NCBI GenBank assembly: GCA_002421995.1
Contig: DISP01000077.1
Location: forward strand, 10,362 to 27,820
Length of the DNA stretch: 17,459 bases
Direction of reading: 5' to 3'
From: Bacteroidales bacterium UBA6207
GTDB taxonomy: Bacteria > Bacteroidota > Bacteroidia > Bacteroidales > F082
Made by a program: the position numbers and the translations under genes. Below, one piece after another: positions 1-7,121 of the stretch (its first letter is position 1; each line of letters starts with the position of its first letter). A model generated the notes under the pieces. The model worked only from the letters and a program-made list of their open reading frames with translations. It did not search any database and had not been told where the DNA came from.

Positions 1-396
1 ATGCAAAACAGGGTGATGAACACCCCCAACATCGAAGTGCTTTGGAACCATTCGACCAAGGAACTTTTTGGCACCGAAACCGGTTTCATGAAAGCCCTGA
101 AAGGTGCCGTTTTGCTGAACAATAAAACGCAGGAAGAGCGCATGATTGACATTGATGGTTTCTTTGTAGCCATCGGACATAAGCCAAACAGCGAGATGTT
201 TGAAGGAGTGATTGATATGGACGAGACCGGCTATATCAAAACCAAATCTGACTCAACAGCAACAAATATCCCCGGTATTTTTGCCTGTGGCGATGTTCAG
301 GACAAGGTGTTTCGCCAGGCCATCACCGCCGCCGGAACCGGATGTATGGCCGCCCTTGAAGCCGAACGGTTTTTAGCTGCTCAGCAAGACGCATAG
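1..396 (+). CDS. trxB: Thioredoxin reductase (TrxB), 3' part only
   Basis: This is the C-terminal 131 residues of an NADPH-dependent thioredoxin-disulfide reductase, a cytoplasmic FAD enzyme that reduces thioredoxin. The visible part is the end of the NADPH-binding domain and the return to the FAD domain: FFVAIGHKPNSE at about residues 54-65, the FAD-contacting motif GIFACGDVQDK at about 92-102, then RQAITAAGTGCMAALEAERFL, all in the order and spacing typical of TrxB. The redox CxxC and both dinucleotide-binding GxGxxG motifs would lie upstream of the window, so they cannot be checked. The ATG at base 1 is an internal methionine, not the start; family members are about 310 residues. It ends in TAG at 394-396, and a strong hairpin follows 19 bases later. 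A related flavoprotein is possible, but the C-terminal signature fits TrxB well. Confidence 0.9.
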   Translation: MQNRVMNTPNIEVLWNHSTKELFGTETGFMKALKGAVLLNNKTQEERMIDIDGFFVAIGHKPNSEMFEGVIDMDETGYIKTKSDSTATNIPGIFACGDVQDKVFRQAITAAGTGCMAALEAERFLAAQQDA

Positions 397-414
397 ACAC
401 TGTTTATTTCATTT

Positions 415-450
415 AAAAGCCATTGCAAGGCTCTTGCAATGGCTTTTTTT
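415..450. terminator. Bidirectional intrinsic terminator between trxB and the facing cotH-like gene
   Basis: A perfect inverted repeat pairs 415-428 with 434-447 around the 5-nt spacer GGCTC. On the + strand it runs into seven T residues (444-450). Read on the minus strand it ends in TTTTAAAT. It lies between two convergent genes, and the minus-strand stop codon at 449-451 overlaps its edge, so it probably ends both transcripts. Confidence 0.9.
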
Positions 451-2737
451 ATGACTTCATCTTCAACACCTTATAATTTCCGACATTTTTTCCGCCTGCA
501 GTAACTCTGCAAAGGTAAAGTCCGGATGGCACATTCAGCGCATTAAGCTGCAATTGGTGGGTTCCGGCTCCGAGATGGCTGTTGAGCATGATTATTTGAC
601 TGATGCCCGAAGCACCAATCAGTTCAACCTGGATGTCGGCTTCTCCTTCAAGATATACTTCTAAAACAAAAGTTTCATCGAAAGGATTAGGGAAAAGCCT
701 TGTCTCAACATTCACTATTTCCGGCTGTCCGACAAAACCGTTCAGGTTAAGTGATTCGGGGCTGGGCGTCATCATGATAAAGGGCCCGGTTGCATTTGGG
801 TATCTTCCGGTTGAGAGGTCGGTTTGCTGCGCACCAAAACTCACCATATCAATTGTATTGAGACTATTATCTGTGAGAACAATGTTTTCGCCGGCTTTTG
901 AAAGTTTAAAAGATGCGTGAAGGCCTTGCTGGTCTTCATCCTCATCTGCCCAAACGATCAGGTATGCACCATCAGGGAGGAGCGTGTCGGGGAAAATCCA
1001 TTTTTGAGGGTTGTTAAGGTTGTCGCTCAAGAAGTAACCACCAAGCTGGATGTCTTGTCCGGAATTGTTGTAAAGCTCAATCCAATCGTCATAATCACCA
1101 TCCTGATCGGCAATGATGGAGTTGTTATCCGCCATGAACTCGTTGATTACCAATCCTCCCGTAATTTGATGAGCATAAAAAGTGTTGGCAGCCCGCTCCG
1201 GAAGGAAAGCAGCGGCCTGGCTGTTAACTGCAAAAAAGTAATATTCAAACAGAGAGGATTCAATCAAAACATCGTTTCCAAAAACACCATCGTTGGCCTG
1301 ACCATCATTGTGAAGGCCATCATCATAAAGCCGAAGAGTTTGAAAAGCAGGCAGTTCGTTGCTTCTGTAGGCAAACCAAACCTCCGTTGCATCAGAAGCG
1401 TTGATATTCACTTGGGCAAGATCGCCAATATGAATAATTTGCGGCAAAATCTGCGGACTGTTTAAAGTGGGCTGTGCAGCGGTAAACTCAGCCAAACCGA
1501 AGAGGTAGGTTTTGCGCGCTTCCATGAGCTGTGTTATGCCAACAATCTGTTGGTTTGGCGGCGGGCCGGAGCCCCCGACAGCAGTGTTGATATTGGCAAT
1601 GAAATTGGCATAAGTATAGAATTTGTTGGGATCGGCCAACACATATGCATCAATGATAGCCTGAAGCTCAAGTGCCCGGGAAAGATAAGCACCATTTGTA
1701 ATTTGCTCATTCAAAATGGTTTTCATGTGAGCAACATACATTTTTTTCAATAAGGTATTGTTCAGAATTTTGCTCACTACCGGAAAGTTGGCTGCTGTGC
1801 TGTTGGCAAAAGGACTAAACTGCTGCATCTGAGTAATTCCCAGATTTCCAAGCGTTTGGTGATTTGTAAAGACCCCAAAACACTCATTCAGGTCCCAGGG
1901 AATTGGATTAAATCTTCCGGAAAGATCTTCGAACAGATAATAATTTTGAGGATTATTGATTGGCCCGTCGAGGTTAACAAACAAATTGGAGAACGCCAGA
2001 AACCAAAGGTGGCGGTCCACATTAAGCACCTGATCAACCATTGCATTGTTATTGTTGAGTGTATCAAGAAAGCCAATCAGTTTTTGCCATCCCAGATTGC
2101 TTTCGATCACATATTTGTTTTCGTAGGCCGATGAATCAGTTCCTGAATACTGCCACACACCACCCATACCGCCGGGAGGCAAGCCCTCACCAATTTCACC
2201 TTTCACCCTGACCCTGCCCGATGTGGAAAAGTTAGAAAGGGCAAAATAGCTGTCAACATCCTGATCGTTTGTATAAAGACCAAGATAGGTGCCATTGATA
2301 TATACATTTGCATAGTTGGCTTGCGGGGCCGGGAAATATTCCCTTGCAATTTCGTAGCTCATTACCTCGCGCACAAAGCTTGGATCTTTAAACACATTGG
2401 CCAGTTTGATGGTGCCATAGCCTTCGATGGTTTGATCGTCAATGAGATAATCGAGTTTGATATTGAGTGGGTTTTTCACCCTGTTGGCGCTGTAGGAGCT
2501 ATTGCCTTTGTATCTGACGCCCACGCTGTCAAATATTTGACCGTTGATCGTTACCATGCCCATCAGGCGTTCTTCGTTGCCGGCTGCAACAAGGTTATCA
2601 AGTATTTGATCCCAGTTCGACTGCTCGAAGGTGATTTCGATAAGGTTTACCTGACTGGCATTGTAAAATCCCTGTGAGAAAGTTTTTGTAGCTGCCAAAA
2701 ACAGCAATAACAACAAAAATGAATGTGTTTTTTTCAT
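449..2737 (-). CDS. Secreted CotH-kinase family protein with lamin-tail and T9SS sorting domains
   Basis: A 762-residue secreted protein. Residues 1-22 are a signal peptide (MKKTHSF, hydrophobic run, cleavage near FSQ). Residues 30 to about 300 match the CotH kinase fold: GVRYKGNSS at 73-81, VYINGTYLGLY at 145-155, and IPWDLNECFG at 279-288, where the acidic active-site motif is expected. Residues 430-525 form an Ig-like region with DDGLHNDGQANDGVFG at 472-487. Residues 527-664 are a lamin-tail domain (LVINEFMADN, DDWIELYN). Residues 680-762 are a T9SS type A sorting domain (LFPNPFDETF, VPSGLYLCRV, ending in VLKMKS). CotH of Bacillus phosphorylates spore-coat proteins; the Bacteroidota multidomain versions have no proven substrate. 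Asn284 stands where I would expect a second Asp (WDLN instead of WDxD), so kinase activity is uncertain. A GSGPPPN linker lies near 389-395. It probably reaches the cell surface through the T9SS. It lies downstream of the polyprenyl synthase gene after a 248-bp gap. Confidence 0.9.
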   Translation of the reverse strand: MKKTHSFLLLLLFLAATKTFSQGFYNASQVNLIEITFEQSNWDQILDNLVAAGNEERLMGMVTINGQIFDSVGVRYKGNSSYSANRVKNPLNIKLDYLIDDQTIEGYGTIKLANVFKDPSFVREVMSYEIAREYFPAPQANYANVYINGTYLGLYTNDQDVDSYFALSNFSTSGRVRVKGEIGEGLPPGGMGGVWQYSGTDSSAYENKYVIESNLGWQKLIGFLDTLNNNNAMVDQVLNVDRHLWFLAFSNLFVNLDGPINNPQNYYLFEDLSGRFNPIPWDLNECFGVFTNHQTLGNLGITQMQQFSPFANSTAANFPVVSKILNNTLLKKMYVAHMKTILNEQITNGAYLSRALELQAIIDAYVLADPNKFYTYANFIANINTAVGGSGPPPNQQIVGITQLMEARKTYLFGLAEFTAAQPTLNSPQILPQIIHIGDLAQVNINASDATEVWFAYRSNELPAFQTLRLYDDGLHNDGQANDGVFGNDVLIESSLFEYYFFAVNSQAAAFLPERAANTFYAHQITGGLVINEFMADNNSIIADQDGDYDDWIELYNNSGQDIQLGGYFLSDNLNNPQKWIFPDTLLPDGAYLIVWADEDEDQQGLHASFKLSKAGENIVLTDNSLNTIDMVSFGAQQTDLSTGRYPNATGPFIMMTPSPESLNLNGFVGQPEIVNVETRLFPNPFDETFVLEVYLEGEADIQVELIGASGISQIIMLNSHLGAGTHQLQLNALNVPSGLYLCRVTAGGKNVGNYKVLKMKS

Positions 2738-2759
2738 AGTCCTCAGTTTTCAATTCCGT

Positions 2760-2815
2760 AAAAAACAGCTGGTTCAGAAGGATACTTCCACAAATAAAAA
2801 GCAGTACTGTTTTTT
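2760..2815. repeat. Inverted repeat with inner hairpin upstream of the cotH-like gene
   Basis: AAAAAACAG (2760-2768) is the exact reverse complement of CTGTTTTTT (2807-2815). Inside the loop, GAAG (2777-2780) pairs with CTTC (2785-2788). It lies 23-78 bases upstream of the minus-strand start at 2737, so it would be in the leader or promoter of that gene. On either strand the distal arm ends in a T-run (CTGTTTTTT), so it could also work as a weak terminator. Confidence 0.4.
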
Positions 2816-2932
2816 AAACGGGCAGCTAATATATAAAGGAATAGGTGAAAATGAGATAATTATCTATGATCTTACGAAATTCACCGACAATGGTATGAAT
2901 TTTAACAACGAAAGGGAGAACAACTTTTACTA

Positions 2933-2975
2933 TTTAGTGCTTGCCTTTAATTGTGATGGCAAGCACCAGACATTA
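2933..2975 (-). repeat. Short palindromic intergenic repeat, copy 1 (43 bp, compact form)
   Basis: On the minus strand this reads block A (TAATGTCTGGTGCTTG), then 9 nt, then block B (TTAAAGGCAAGCACTAAA). Both blocks recur exactly, in the same order, at 9108-9123 and 9222-9239, where they are 98 nt apart. Within this copy GTGCTTGCC (2937-2945) pairs perfectly with GGCAAGCAC (2958-2966) around a 12-nt loop. It lies between ispB and the cotH-like gene. No T-run follows on the minus strand, so it is not a classical terminator. Confidence 0.75.
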
Positions 2976-2985
2976 AAGACAGAAA

Positions 2986-3960
2986 CTATTTATTGCGGTG
3001 AATGCTATAATCCACAAGCTGCTTCAGTGCGATCACAGAAGGGGTTTCGGCCAGTCCATCCAGTTGAGCAAGTGCCAGGCTGATATATTCCTGCATTTTT
3101 TCGGTGGCATATTCAATCCCCCCCGAAGCACGCACTTTTTCAACAACCTCTTTCACCTTGCGTGGATTGTCGTGGTGGTTCTTTACCAGGTTGATGATGC
3201 TGCGTTTTTCGGCAGCACTGCAGTTATTGAGCAGATAGATCAGCGGCAGCGTCATCTTTCTTTCTTTGATGTCAATACCGGTTGGTTTACCGATATGGCG
3301 CGAATCCTCAAAATCGAAAATGTCGTCTTTGATCTGGAAAGCGATGCCGACATAGGTGCCAAACAAGCGCATTTTTTCGATCATGGCATCGTCGGCACCA
3401 GCCGAGGCAGCACCAACAGCGCAGCAGGAAGCAATGAGTGAGGCTGTCTTTTTTTCGATGATTTCGAAATAAATCTTTTCTTCCACATCGAGCCTGCGGG
3501 CTTTTTCTATCTGGAGCAATTCTCCTTCGCTCATTTCCTTGACAGCACGTGAAACGATTTTCAGCAATTCAAAGTCGTTGTTCGAGAGCGAAAGCATCAT
3601 TCCCTGCGAGAGGAGATAGTCGCCCACAAGGACTGCTATCTTATTCTTCCACAATGCGTTAATTGAGAAAAAACCCCTACGCTCGTTGGAGTCGTCCACC
3701 ACATCATCGTGCACAAGGGTGGCGGTGTGAAGCAGTTCGATGAGTGTGGCAGCGCGGTAGGTGCTTTCGTTGATTTGGCCGCTGATCGAAGCAGACAAAA
3801 GCACAAACATGGGGCGCATCTGCTTTCCTTTGGTGCGGGTAATGTAAGCTGTTACTTTGTCGAGCAAGGGAATGCGGGAGCGCATGGCATCGCGGAAAAC
3901 CTTTTCAAAGCGTAGCAGGTCTTCACGAATGGGAGTCTTAATCTGATCTATCTCAGCCAT
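2986..3960 (-). CDS. ispB: Long-chain polyprenyl diphosphate synthase (octaprenyl/heptaprenyl type)
   Basis: A 324-residue all-trans polyprenyl diphosphate synthase. It extends farnesyl diphosphate with isopentenyl diphosphate to a long chain, typically the side chain of menaquinone, in the cytoplasm or at the membrane. The first aspartate-rich motif is HDDVVDD at 84-90 and the second is KDDIFDFED at 211-219. GKQMRP (45-50) and GKPTGIDIKERKMTLPL (224-240) are also canonical. Small residues precede the first motif (residues 79-83 are T-A-T-L-V), as in long-chain rather than C15/C20 enzymes; the exact chain length cannot be read from sequence. I chose ATG 3960 (MAEIDQIKTP), which gives the usual family length. 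An upstream in-frame start at 4062 would add 34 residues with no family counterpart and would span the predicted promoter box. It reads towards the cotH-like gene and away from the radical SAM gene. Confidence 0.93.
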   Translation of the reverse strand: MAEIDQIKTPIREDLLRFEKVFRDAMRSRIPLLDKVTAYITRTKGKQMRPMFVLLSASISGQINESTYRAATLIELLHTATLVHDDVVDDSNERRGFFSINALWKNKIAVLVGDYLLSQGMMLSLSNNDFELLKIVSRAVKEMSEGELLQIEKARRLDVEEKIYFEIIEKKTASLIASCCAVGAASAGADDAMIEKMRLFGTYVGIAFQIKDDIFDFEDSRHIGKPTGIDIKERKMTLPLIYLLNNCSAAEKRSIINLVKNHHDNPRKVKEVVEKVRASGGIEYATEKMQEYISLALAQLDGLAETPSVIALKQLVDYSIHRNK

Positions 3961-4009
3961 ATACAATACATTACAAGCAGTTTTCCTGATCGAACCAAAC
4001 GTTCTGATT

Positions 4010-4018
4010 GCAAAAATA
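4010..4018 (-). promoter_or_regulatory. Bacteroidota -7 box for ispB
   Basis: On the minus strand this reads TATTTTTGC, an exact match to the Bacteroidota -7 consensus TAnnTTTGC, 49 nt upstream of the chosen start at 3960. A clear TTTG-type -33 element is not seen; TTATT lies about 21 nt upstream. Its position supports 3960 over 4062 as the start. Confidence 0.45.
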
Positions 4019-4165
4019 ACGCTTTCTGCCATACCTATGAATAAATTAACATGCTCTAACATTCAGGAAATGGTGTGTTGCTGAGCACGGTTAAAAGCTT
4101 TTGTAACATACTTAAAATGAGCGTAGTGTTAACAAACATTTTTATCGCTGTTTGTCTTCAAATTA

Positions 4166-4199
4166 TTGAAACCATCATGGGGGAAAGCTTTATTTTTGC
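4166..4199 (+). promoter_or_regulatory. Promoter of the radical SAM gene
   Basis: TATTTTTGC at 4191-4199 matches TAnnTTTGC exactly. ATTG ending at 4168 could be the -33 TTG, with a 22-nt spacer. The ATG at 4214 starts only 14 nt after the box, so the transcript leader would be very short. Just upstream, ACAAACA (4132-4138) and TGTTTGT (4149-4155) form a small hairpin. Confidence 0.55.
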
Positions 4200-4213
4200 A
4201 AAAAATTGATGTC

Positions 4214-4993
4214 ATGGGGGTGTTTCTTTTTGATGAAATGATTTTTGGGCCGGTTCGCAGCAGGCGCTTAGGCGTTTCACTGGGGCTCAACCTGCTGCCA
4301 ACGTACCGAAAGGTTTGCAGTTTCAATTGCATCTATTGCGAGTGTGGCTGGACAGAAGGGCAATTGCTCGAAAGCAATCAATTGCCCGCACCGGCTACTT
4401 TTTCCGATCAGTTGTCAAAAAAACTGCAAGAATTGCAAGGCACAGACTTACAGCCCGACAGCCTGACATTTGCCGGCAACGGCGAACCTACCATTCACCC
4501 ACATTTTGCCGAGATCATCAAAGAAACCTTGCGGTTGAGGGATCTGTTTGCGCCTGATGCCAGTGTGAGTGTGCTGAGCAACGGCAGCATGCTGCACAAA
4601 CCCGAAATTGTTGAAGCACTGATGCTTGCCGACCAATGTCTGCTGAAACTCGACGGAGGCACCGAGGCTACCATCCGCGATATAAACCACCCTTCAAAAG
4701 CTTTCAAGCTTGAAACCTATATTGGTCAACTCGAACAATTTAATGGAAAGCTGATCATCCAGAGTCTTTTTCTGCGCGGCGAACACAACCGCAGGAATGT
4801 TGACAACACAACCGAAACCGAGGTGGCTGCCTGGATAGAACTTCTGAAACGAATAAAGCCCCAAAAGGTGATGCTCTATGCCATTGAAAGAGCCACTCCA
4901 GAGGAAAAACTCGTAAAAATAAGCCGGTCCGAACTTGAGCAAATAGCAATGCGGGTGCAAGAAAATGGAATCGCAGCCGAAGTATTTGCCTGA
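4214..4993 (+). CDS. Radical SAM protein, COG0731/TYW1-like group
   Basis: A 259-residue radical S-adenosylmethionine enzyme of unknown reaction. The iron-sulfur motif C35-x3-C39-x2-C42 (CSFNCIYC) sits after FGPVRSRRLGVSLGLNLLP (11-29), a signature of the small COG0731-type Fe-S oxidoreductases related to the wybutosine enzyme TYW1. GNGEPTIHPHF (88-98) is the glycine-rich SAM-binding motif and LSNGSML (121-127) follows as the next core strand. There is no extra C-terminal cysteine cluster, so probably no auxiliary Fe-S centre. Bacteria do not make wybutosine, so the substrate is unknown. I chose ATG 4214 because MGVFLFDEMIFGP matches the usual family N-terminus and the promoter box lies immediately upstream; a TTG at 4166 is in frame but inside the promoter. 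The 25-residue-repeat gene starts 14 bp after its stop and is probably co-transcribed. Confidence 0.88.
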   Translation: MGVFLFDEMIFGPVRSRRLGVSLGLNLLPTYRKVCSFNCIYCECGWTEGQLLESNQLPAPATFSDQLSKKLQELQGTDLQPDSLTFAGNGEPTIHPHFAEIIKETLRLRDLFAPDASVSVLSNGSMLHKPEIVEALMLADQCLLKLDGGTEATIRDINHPSKAFKLETYIGQLEQFNGKLIIQSLFLRGEHNRRNVDNTTETEVAAWIELLKRIKPQKVMLYAIERATPEEKLVKISRSELEQIAMRVQENGIAAEVFA

Positions 4994-5007
4994 AACAAGC
5001 AAACCTG

Positions 5008-5406
5008 ATGAGAAACTATGAAGTTGAGATATGGATGGCTTTTGCCGAAACCTTTGGCGAAAACGAGCAGTTTCACCAATGGCTGCTCAGCAATGGCTAT
5101 GCCGAGTTGGCTGCTTTAAGCAGCTCGATTCGAGGCAGTGAGGCAGCTTTTGAATGGCTGATGCAACACCGCTTTTTTGATTTGGCTGCCCTTGATGGCG
5201 CCATTGACAATAAAAAAGAAGCTGCGCTCTGGCTTTTGAAAAACGGTTTTGAGGTTTTCTATCACTTTGCGGCTGCAGCCAATCATGTGAAAGAATCTAT
5301 TCAATGGCTTCAGCAACAACATCTTGAAATATTTATTCATATCGCTTCACGTATCAGCATTTTCAGAGAAAACCAGACCTACGACTATCACAAGCAACAT
5401 TTTTGA
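5008..5406 (+). CDS. Small protein made of 25-residue alpha-helical tandem repeats, function unknown
   Basis: I do not recognise a named family for this 132-residue protein. Tryptophan-leucine pairs fall at residues 25, 50, 75 and 100, an exact 25-residue period. Aligned repeats share WL at positions 1-2, an aromatic or Leu at 7 (Y31, F56, F81, L106), Leu/Phe at 10, hydrophobic at 13, and Ile/Ala at 17 (I41, I66, A91, I116). The N-terminal 24 residues fit the last part of a fifth, degenerate copy (V6, W9, F16). Each unit would form two short helices, giving an alpha-solenoid likely to bind a protein partner. There is no signal peptide, membrane segment or catalytic motif, so it should be cytoplasmic. 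It starts 14 bp after the radical SAM gene on the same strand and probably shares its transcript. No other ATG competes for the start. Confidence 0.62.
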   Translation: MRNYEVEIWMAFAETFGENEQFHQWLLSNGYAELAALSSSIRGSEAAFEWLMQHRFFDLAALDGAIDNKKEAALWLLKNGFEVFYHFAAAANHVKESIQWLQQQHLEIFIHIASRISIFRENQTYDYHKQHF

Positions 5407-5407
5407 G

Positions 5408-5416
5408 TAAGTTTGC
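5408..5416 (+). promoter_or_regulatory. Bacteroidota -7 box for the beta-barrel gene
   Basis: TAAGTTTGC matches TAnnTTTGC exactly and begins 1 bp after the previous stop codon. The ATG at 5432 follows 15 nt after the box, the same geometry as at 4191 and 7122. No convincing -33 element is visible inside the upstream coding sequence. Confidence 0.45.
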
Positions 5417-5431
5417 CATCAATTCCATTAC

Positions 5432-6031
5432 ATGAAACAATTTATCCTGATTCTCTTGCTTGGTTTGACGGGTCTGTCCATGGCACAGCAATTCACCGGC
5501 GGGTTAAAAGCCGGTCTTGCCGTTTCGCAAATAGCAGGCGATGGTTTCTCGGGCTTCAATAAAGCCGGTTTTTATGGCGGTGCTTACCTTCAGTTTCACC
5601 TCAACCCAAACGTCAGCCTGCAAATGGATCTGGCATACATCCAAAAAGGATCGGCACAACATGCTGAACCTGAGACCGGTGTACCACAATACCTGTTGCA
5701 GCTTGATTATGTTGAACTTCCGCTTGTGTTTCAATATCACCTCCTTCCTTTGACCTTTGAAGCCGGTATAAGCTTCGATTTCCTGGCCGTTCAAAACGAA
5801 GAAATCAATTACCAGCTCAATGATCAGGGGGATGTTTGGCGCGGCATGAACCTGGCTTCTGTTTTTGGAATTCAATACCATTTCACCGAAAGATGGGCTG
5901 CATCGCTGCGCACAGTCAATTCTGTCCAGTCAATTCGCAAAAACAGTGTTCCGCTCAATGTGCGGCGCTATGGCAGAAACTATGGAGCTTTTAATGATGT
6001 GCTGACCTTTGGAATTTGTTACAAATTGTAA
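5432..6031 (+). CDS. Outer-membrane beta-barrel protein (porin family, PorT-like)
   Basis: A 199-residue secreted protein. Residues 1-19 are a signal peptide (MKQFILILLLGLTGLSMAQ, cleavage after MAQ). The rest alternates polar and hydrophobic residues in short strands: AGLAVSQIAGDGFSG, FYGGAYLQFHLN, VSLQMDLAYIQKGSAQ, YVELPLVFQYHL. It ends in VLTFGICYKL, where a terminal aromatic/hydrophobic strand is normal for outer-membrane barrels. The pattern and size match the small eight-stranded outer-membrane barrels of Bacteroidota (PF13568-like). These are usually of unknown role; the T9SS component PorT is a member, but nothing here marks this one as PorT. Its TAA overlaps an ATG (TAATG) that opens a 7-codon mini-ORF running into the queG start, so queG probably lies on the same transcript. 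Confidence 0.87.
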   Translation: MKQFILILLLGLTGLSMAQQFTGGLKAGLAVSQIAGDGFSGFNKAGFYGGAYLQFHLNPNVSLQMDLAYIQKGSAQHAEPETGVPQYLLQLDYVELPLVFQYHLLPLTFEAGISFDFLAVQNEEINYQLNDQGDVWRGMNLASVFGIQYHFTERWAASLRTVNSVQSIRKNSVPLNVRRYGRNYGAFNDVLTFGICYKL

Positions 6032-6050
6032 TGTATCCAATTCGTATTCG

Positions 6051-7016
6051 ATGAACCAACGCAGCAATACCGATCCCGGACTGATCAGACAGCTCATCGT
6101 CAGTAAGTCGGAAGAACTCGGTTTTGATGACATTGGTTTTTCCAATGCCGACTTTCTGGGTGAACATGCCGAACACACCGAAAGATGGTTAGCCAACGGA
6201 TTTCAGGGGAGCATGCACTACCTCGAAAAAAATCGTGAAAAAAGATATGATCCGCGTTTGCTCATTGAGAACACCAAAACAGTTGTCACCGTATTGCAAA
6301 ATTATTTTCCCGAAGAAAAACTGAGCGAAGCAGATAATTACAAAATTGCAAAATATGCTTATGGCGTTGATTATCATACGCTTATTCGCAGCAAGATGAA
6401 TCAGATTCTGAAAGCTGTTGAGGAAACCTATGGCAGTTTTCAGGCGCGTGTTTTCACCGACTCGGCACCCGTGTTGGACAGAGCCTGGGCCGAAAAGTGC
6501 GGATTGGGTTTCATCGGGAAAAACACCTGCCTGATACATCCGCGCAAAGGCTCCTTTTTCTTTATCGGACACATTTTTTTACCTTTTGCGCTCGAAGCCG
6601 ACACAAATCAGGTAACCGATTACTGCGGCACATGCAGGCGCTGCATTGATGCTTGCCCTACGCAGGCTTTGGTTGCGCCCCATCAGCTCGATGCACGCAA
6701 ATGCATCTCTTACCTCACAATCGAGCACCGAGGAGAGCTACCTAACGAAATGCGCAACCGCTTCAACGACTGGATTTTCGGCTGCGATATTTGTCAGGAT
6801 GTGTGCCCCTGGAACCGTTTTGCCAAACCACACAGGGAGCCGCTGTTTGCACTCAGTCCGGCTTTGAAAACCATGCGAAAAAACGACTGGCATTCGCTCG
6901 ATAAGGCGAAATACAAAATGCTGTTCAAAGACAGTGCTGTTGAAAGAACGAAGTTTGAAGGACTTAAGAGAAATATTGATTTCATTGCAAACATCGAAAA
7001 AGATATAAATCATTGA
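6051..7016 (+). CDS. queG: Epoxyqueuosine reductase QueG
   Basis: A 321-residue cobalamin-dependent iron-sulfur enzyme that reduces epoxyqueuosine to queuosine in the wobble position of GUN-anticodon tRNAs, the last step of queuosine synthesis. The catalytic Asp137 lies in TDSAPVLDRAWAE (136-148). GLGFIGKNTCLI (151-162) is canonical. The first [4Fe-4S] cluster ligands are C192, C195, C198 and C202 (CGTCRRCIDACP), with C218 and then C245, C248 and C252 (CDICQDVCPWN) completing the two-cluster ferredoxin-like domain. No key residue is missing. The C-terminus ends soon after the cluster domain, as in the short form without HEAT repeats. I chose ATG 6051; the in-frame TTG at 6009 would overlap the beta-barrel gene by 23 bp. 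The upstream context suggests translational coupling. Confidence 0.95.
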   Translation: MNQRSNTDPGLIRQLIVSKSEELGFDDIGFSNADFLGEHAEHTERWLANGFQGSMHYLEKNREKRYDPRLLIENTKTVVTVLQNYFPEEKLSEADNYKIAKYAYGVDYHTLIRSKMNQILKAVEETYGSFQARVFTDSAPVLDRAWAEKCGLGFIGKNTCLIHPRKGSFFFIGHIFLPFALEADTNQVTDYCGTCRRCIDACPTQALVAPHQLDARKCISYLTIEHRGELPNEMRNRFNDWIFGCDICQDVCPWNRFAKPHREPLFALSPALKTMRKNDWHSLDKAKYKMLFKDSAVERTKFEGLKRNIDFIANIEKDINH

Positions 7017-7121
7017 TTCATTGGATGTTTAAGTTGTAAGAAAATCCGGTTTCGAGATATAAATGTGTGGCGAAGTGGAAGGTTGGTTTCTGTTTGATTT
7101 CGATCCGTTAGGCAAAAATTG

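Larger units (their letters stand above)
2757..2985 (+). pseudogene. Possible coding remnant, plus strand, resembling a T9SS-cargo C-terminus
   Basis: Read in the frame of base 2757, the plus strand of this minus-strand intergenic gap has no stop for about 75 codons before entering the ispB end, and the frame stays open until 3083. The translation looks protein-like: NGQLIYKGIGENE, then IIIYDLTKFTDNGM, then NNFYYLVLAFNCDGKHQ. The first part recalls the LYDLxGxLI...IxIYDL...GxY style of T9SS type A sorting domains. The only ATG in the gap is at 2895, there is no RBS, and the frame is blocked upstream by TGA at 2652, inside the cotH-like gene. I infer a 5'-truncated remnant rather than a working gene. 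Chance openness in AT-rich DNA is the alternative. The short palindromic repeat at 2933-2975 overlaps it. Confidence 0.3.

Noticed and set aside
603..2677. Several long plus-strand frames inside the CotH-like gene
   Set aside because: They lie opposite a gene with clear domains from signal peptide to sorting tail and show no domains of their own.
2937..2966. The 9-bp hairpin as an intrinsic terminator of ispB
   Set aside because: On the minus strand it is followed by TAAATAG, not a T-run. The match to 9108-9239 explains it better as a repeat.
3961..4062. N-terminal extension of the polyprenyl synthase to an upstream start at 4062
   Set aside because: The extra 34 residues have no family counterpart and would span the exact TAnnTTTGC box at 4010-4018.
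4132..4155. ACAAACA/TGTTTGT hairpin and nearby TGTTAACA palindrome as an operator between ispB and the radical SAM gene
   Set aside because: Short arms in AT-rich DNA and not within the promoter elements; too likely by chance to call.
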